Shown here piece by piece: positions 32,455-35,574 of a stretch of DNA of 35,574 nucleotides. Origin of the DNA: Oscillospiraceae bacterium. Lineage in GTDB: Bacteria; Bacillota_A; Clostridia; Oscillospirales; Oscillospiraceae. The position numbers were made by a program, and so were the translations under genes. Every line of letters starts with the position of its first letter. Position 1 is the stretch's first letter. The notes beneath the pieces were generated by a model. It did no database searches. It was not told the origin of the DNA and saw only the letters and a program-made list of their open reading frames with translations. The stretch is taken from assembly GCA_017398105.1 (NCBI GenBank), contig JAFQHF010000076.1, forward strand, positions 1 through 35,574, in the 5' to 3' direction.

Positions 32455-33543
32455 TCAGCGGGTTTCCCGGGAAGCCAGATACTGGCGCACCATCAGGGCT
32501 ACCCGGAATACGATGGCATGGTCGAACTGGCGCAGATCCAGGCCGGTGAGCTTGCGGATCTTCTCCAGGCGGTAAACCAGCGTATTGCGGTGGACGAACA
32601 GCTTCCGGGAAGTCTCGGAAACGTTCAGGCTGTTCTCAAAGAACTTGTTGATGGTAAACAGAGTCTCCTGATCCAGAGAATCCAGAGAATTCTTCTTGAA
32701 GACCTCACGCAGGAAGATCTCGCACAGGGTGGTAGGCAGCTGATAGATCAGACGGCCGATACCCAGATTTTCATAGTGCATGACGCTCTTCTCGGTATCA
32801 AAGACCTTGCCCACATCAATGGCAGTCTGTGCCTCCTTGTAAGAGTCAGCCAGCTCCCGCAGGTGCTCTGCCACGGTGCCGATGCCGATGATGGTCTTGA
32901 TCCGCAGCTCATTTTTCAGAGTCTCCTCAATGTTCTGGGCCATCTTTTCCAGATCCTCGGCGGATACATTGCCGCTGATCTGCTTGATGACGGCGATATC
33001 CGTCTCATTGACAGACAGGACGAAATCCTGCAGCTTATCAGGGAACATGCCGCCCAGCACGTCCACAGTTGCCACATCGCTGTGGCCCACCTGACGGATC
33101 AGGAACACGGCACGGGGTGCATCGGTAGCAAAATGCAGCTCCTTGGCACGGATATAAATATCACCGGGCAGAATGTTGTCCATGATGATGTTCTTGACGA
33201 AGGTGCCCCGGTCATGCTTCTCCTCGTAGAAGGTCTTGGCATCGTTCAGGGCAATATAGGCCACCTGGCAGAAGCTCTTGGCCATATCATCATCGCCGGT
33301 GCAGAATACAGCATACTCAAAATAGTTGGAATTGCCCATGATGGCCTTGAAGCTCTTCTGGGCAAAGGTGACCACATTGTCGGAAGCATTGCCCACCTTC
33401 AGGGCTGCATCCGCCCAGCGCTCACCCAGCAGGGACATATCGGTGCAGGAAACCACACTGCCTTCGGTATCGATGACACCGAATGTGCGGTCAGAAATCT
33501 CTCTTAACTGAATAATTACGCTCTGAAAAACACTGTTGGACAT
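32455..33543 (-). CDS. CdaR/PucR-type transcriptional regulator
   Basis: A 362-residue regulator with the CdaR/PucR arrangement: an N-terminal ligand-sensing region (about 1-130; MSNSVFQSVIIQLREISDRTFGVIDTEGSVVS), a central GGDEF-like degenerate domain (about 140-265) and a C-terminal PucR-type helix-turn-helix (about 300-360; FFENSLNVSETSRKLFVHRNTLVYRLEKIRKLTGLDL). In characterised cases this class activates genes for sugar diacids or purines. ATG 33543 has AAGGAGTGAC 10 nt upstream. No obvious target operon is adjacent, so the regulon is unknown. A strong promoter suggests steady expression. Confidence 0.85.
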   Translation of the reverse strand: MSNSVFQSVIIQLREISDRTFGVIDTEGSVVSCTDMSLLGERWADAALKVGNASDNVVTFAQKSFKAIMGNSNYFEYAVFCTGDDDMAKSFCQVAYIALNDAKTFYEEKHDRGTFVKNIIMDNILPGDIYIRAKELHFATDAPRAVFLIRQVGHSDVATVDVLGGMFPDKLQDFVLSVNETDIAVIKQISGNVSAEDLEKMAQNIEETLKNELRIKTIIGIGTVAEHLRELADSYKEAQTAIDVGKVFDTEKSVMHYENLGIGRLIYQLPTTLCEIFLREVFKKNSLDSLDQETLFTINKFFENSLNVSETSRKLFVHRNTLVYRLEKIRKLTGLDLRQFDHAIVFRVALMVRQYLASRETR

Positions 33544-33600
33544 CTTTCTGTCACTCCTTAGTATCTTGCACAAATGCGCATTTCACAAAATTGCATGTTT

Positions 33601-33629
33601 ATTATACACAGCTTTTGCGCACTTTGCAA
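33601..33629 (-). promoter_or_regulatory. Promoter of the CdaR-like gene
   Basis: On the minus strand, -35 TTGCAA (33624-33629), a 17-bp spacer and consensus -10 TATAAT (33601-33606). Adjacent GCGCA half-sites at 33567-33580 and 33616-33621 (TGCGCA/TGCGCA) could bind a regulator. Confidence 0.7.
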
Positions 33630-33782
33630 GTACCTTTTGACATTTTACTGCAAAAACTATCAGGTTTTTTAGGTATTATTCCAAGACCTGCTCTGCCCCC
33701 GCCGGTGTGTCAGCCGTTTTCTTCCATCAAAATGACTGCAATTATAATATAGTAGAGTGCCCGTTTTTACCCGAAAGGGGAT

Positions 33783-33977
33783 ACGATAAATGATTGTTTT
33801 GCACACGATGACTTGTAGGGCGGGGTCATGACCCCGCCGGGCACTGACGGAACTGAGCATTTTGTTTTTTGTAATTGCTTCCGTGTTGTCTCTAATTTGA
33901 TCATGCAATACCTGCTACTGCCCGGTGGGGGCATGCCCCCACCCTACAGTGGCGTTACAAAACAAAACGATAATTTA
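33783..33977. repeat. MITE/REP-like element, copy C
   Basis: Left palindrome GGCGGGGTCATGACCCCGCC (33819-33838) next to TAGG, right palindrome GGTGGGGGCATGCCCCCACC (33925-33944) next to CCTAC. The outer ends CGATAAATGATTGTTTTGC (left) and AAAACGATAATTTACC (right, 33965-33980) are inverted relatives. The right end supplies the stop codon of the rsuA-like gene (33975-33977). No other gene lies in this 33544-33974 gap. Confidence 0.65.
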
Positions 33978-34685
33978 CCCGTTCCCGCTGCTTTCCAGTT
34001 CCTGAATTTCTGCTTCCGTCAGTTCCCGGACCTGCCCTATGGGAAGGTCGCCCAGAGTCAGATTGCCTTCCTGACGCCGCTGCAGATACAGCACTGTCAT
34101 GTTCCGGGAGGCCATCATCCGGCGCACCTGGTGATATTTTCCCTCACAGACGGTAATCAGGCTCTCTCCTTCCCCCAGAGGCACCAGCTTCGCCGGCAGG
34201 CATTTGGTACCGTCCCGAAGGATCAGGCCTTCTGAAAAAGCCTTCACATCGTCTTCACCGGCCGTGCCCTCATGCTTTGCGTAATAGACCTTCGGTACTT
34301 CCTTCCTCGGAGAGATCAGCTGATGCAGCAGTTCCCCGTCATTGGTAAACAGCAGCAGTCCCTCGGTGGCCTTGTCCAGCCGGCCCACAGGCTTTAGATC
34401 CAGATGCTTCATGGTTTGCGGCAGCAGTTCCATCACCGTCCGCTCCACCGCATCCTCCGTAGCCGTTACAAAGCCCGCAGGCTTGTTCAGCATGACCACC
34501 GTCCGGCGCTTTCCCCCTAATATTTCTCCGTCCAGCGTGATGATCTGCTTTTCCGGGTCGATCTTTTTCCCGTTGTCCTTCTCCACTGTTCCGTCCACGC
34601 ACACCCGGCCTGCCTTCAGCAGAAGCTTCACCTGGGAACGGGTGCCTGCACCGCTGTCGCACAGAAATTTGTCCAGTCGTTCCAT
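33975..34685 (-). CDS. rsuA: 16S rRNA pseudouridine synthase, RsuA family
   Basis: Isomerises a uridine (U516 in E. coli) in 16S rRNA. 236 residues, normal length. An N-terminal S4 RNA-binding domain (about 1-58; MERLDKFLCDSGAGTRSQVKLLLKAGRVCVDG), then the catalytic domain with VMLNKPAGFVTA and the catalytic Asp in KPVGRLDKATEGLLLFTNDG (about 98-117), and a KYHQVRRMMASRN block (about 183-195). ATG 34685 has GGAGG upstream. The TAA stop lies in the terminal repeat of MITE copy C, so the last residues (ESSGNG) may have been altered by the insertion. Confidence 0.92.
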   Translation of the reverse strand: MERLDKFLCDSGAGTRSQVKLLLKAGRVCVDGTVEKDNGKKIDPEKQIITLDGEILGGKRRTVVMLNKPAGFVTATEDAVERTVMELLPQTMKHLDLKPVGRLDKATEGLLLFTNDGELLHQLISPRKEVPKVYYAKHEGTAGEDDVKAFSEGLILRDGTKCLPAKLVPLGEGESLITVCEGKYHQVRRMMASRNMTVLYLQRRQEGNLTLGDLPIGQVRELTEAEIQELESSGNG

Positions 34686-34758
34686 GATTCCTCCGTTCTA
34701 ACCCGTTCCAGACAAGCATAGGCTACAGTACCTACAAAACATTCAGGAGGGGTCCTCT

Positions 34759-35259
34759 ATGATGGTTATGACCGCAAAGGTCGATTTCAAAAAGATTATG
34801 CTGGGACTGGCTGCCGCCGCAGCCCTGATTCTGGCCCTGATCCTGGTTCTGGGAGACGGAACAGAAGCCTCCCAGACCGCAGCCCCCGCCGTATCCGGCA
34901 ACGACGGCCGGGTTAAATTCCTGACGGATTTCGGCTGGGATGTAACCACGTCGCCCACGGAATCCAGCCGTGTCAGAATCCCCGAAGAAACCAGCGAAGT
35001 ATTTGACCGCTACAACGCCCTGCAAAAGGGACAGGGGTACGATCTGAGCAAGTTCGCCGGCAAGAATGTCATGCGTTATGTCTATAAGATCAACAATTAC
35101 CCCGGCGCCGTTGAGCCTGTTTACGCCACGGTGCTGGTATACAAAAACCAGATCATCGGCGGCGATATCACCAACACTGCCGCCAAAGGCAAGATCCAGG
35201 GCTTCAAAATGCCGGAAAGCATCCCAGGCACACCCACAGAAAGCACCGCAGGACAATGA
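34759..35259 (+). CDS. Secreted DUF4830-domain protein
   Basis: A 166-residue exported protein: a basic N-terminus, a single hydrophobic segment (about 13-32, LGLAAAAALILALILVLG) with no clear cleavage motif, so a membrane anchor is possible, then a low-complexity Ala/Ser/Gly spacer. The DUF4830 region follows (about 50-155; FLTDFGWDVTTSPTESSRVRIPE, DRYNALQKGQGYDLSKFAGKNVMRYVY and VYATVLVYKNQIIGGDI). Function unknown; found next to cell-envelope genes in Clostridia. ATG 34759 is 8 nt from GGAGG; alternative ATGs at 34762 and 34768 give the same product minus a few residues. Divergent from rsuA. Confidence 0.75.
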   Translation: MMVMTAKVDFKKIMLGLAAAAALILALILVLGDGTEASQTAAPAVSGNDGRVKFLTDFGWDVTTSPTESSRVRIPEETSEVFDRYNALQKGQGYDLSKFAGKNVMRYVYKINNYPGAVEPVYATVLVYKNQIIGGDITNTAAKGKIQGFKMPESIPGTPTESTAGQ

Positions 35260-35266
35260 TGCAAAG

Positions 35267-35434
35267 GATCGTTTAGCGCACCGGTTCATACGGATTTTGT
35301 AGGGGCGGATTTTCAATCCGCCCTCCGGATGCCGACAAATGTACGGCGAATTTTACAGCACATGCTTCGGTAGCGTTAGGGCGGATTGGAAATCCGCCCC
35401 TACGATTGGTTGATCCCTATATCAATAAACGATA
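35267..35434. repeat. MITE/REP-like element, copy F
   Basis: Mirror arms GTAGGGGCGGATTTTCAATCC (left, 35299 on) and GGCGGATTGGAAATCCGCCC (right, ending CCTAC at 35403). Outer ends GGATCGTTTAGCGC (left) and ATAAACGATA (right) retain the CGTTT part of the terminal repeat. The interior (about 60 bp) is shorter than in D and E and not alignable with them. The right end stops abruptly at a GGGAATCTCT sequence. Confidence 0.6.
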
Positions 35435-35574
35435 GGGAATCTCTAAAAACTCTGAAAAACGGAAAGCAACAGAGTCAAAGATACCTTAATCAAGATTGGA
35501 TTTTGAAATTTTGGGGAAAGGGGGCCTGGAAGGCGCACTTATCCCACGGTTTTCACCGGCCTGTTGAGAAATTC
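35435..35574 (-). mobile_element. Possible end of an insertion sequence at right edge
   Basis: GGGAATCTCTAAAAACTCTG (35435-35454) starts exactly where the MITE F terminal repeat is interrupted and looks like an IS terminal inverted repeat. On the minus strand an open frame from the window edge reads EFLNRPVKTVG and a TAA stop (35539-35574), which could be the C-terminus of a transposase running in from the right. Everything else is outside the window, so this is a guess. Confidence 0.3.

Overview
The window reads as chromosomal DNA from a gut-type, low-oxygen Firmicute, most likely Oscillospirales/Oscillospiraceae. This rests on moderately high GC, GGAGG ribosome-binding sites almost everywhere, a PPi-dependent phosphofructokinase, an FtsEX/M23/CtpA cell-envelope operon, DUF5662 and DUF4830 proteins, and a [4Fe-4S] aldo/keto reductase. 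Genus cannot be fixed from the sequence alone.

Layout. Positions 1-1843 look like the end of an integrated element: a structured non-coding stretch, a strong promoter and a tyrosine integrase whose 3' end faces the 3' end of a tRNA-Gln(CUG) gene. Next come a DUF5662/glycosyltransferase pair (minus), a divergent blaI-blaR1 repressor/sensor pair whose sensor has a very large extracellular part, prfC (RF3) with a possible leader peptide, and a GtrII-like membrane glycosyltransferase. Class II aldolase (fba) and PPi-phosphofructokinase (pfp) are divergent neighbours covering consecutive glycolytic steps.

14118-14772 (minus strand) holds a cluster of five tandem, paralogous genes for 23-27 residue peptides, each with its own GGAGG. 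Upstream lies a promoter with a poor -35 and two identical 9-bp direct repeats separated by exactly 12 bp, the geometry of LytTR (AgrA/ComE-type) regulator sites. This is the most promising undescribed system in the window: a multi-peptide operon, possibly density-regulated, of amphipathic leaderless peptides (bacteriocin-, PSM- or pheromone-like by inference). No dedicated exporter, modification enzyme, sensor or regulator is present in the window.

Beyond it are a ymdB-yhaO-yhaN-like operon (phosphodiesterase, metallophosphoesterase, SMC-like ATPase), a short pyrophosphatase/polysaccharide deacetylase/nitroreductase operon, proBAC (complete proline synthesis from glutamate), an SDR oxidoreductase, an Fe-S aldo/keto reductase, a small membrane protein, the ftsE-ftsX-M23-M23-ctpA operon, a CdaR/PucR-type regulator, an RsuA-like pseudouridine synthase and a secreted DUF4830 protein.

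At least six intergenic copies of a MITE/REP-like element are scattered from 13.8 kb to the right end. Each is about 105-215 bp, with paired GC-rich palindromes near a TAGGG motif and, in most copies, outer ends resembling AAATTATCGTTT. They come in two palindrome flavours (GGCGGGGTCATGACCCCGCC-like and GGGGCGGATTTTCAATCCGCC-like). The last copy abuts what may be an IS end at the right edge. Family names come from recognising sequence patterns, not from searches.
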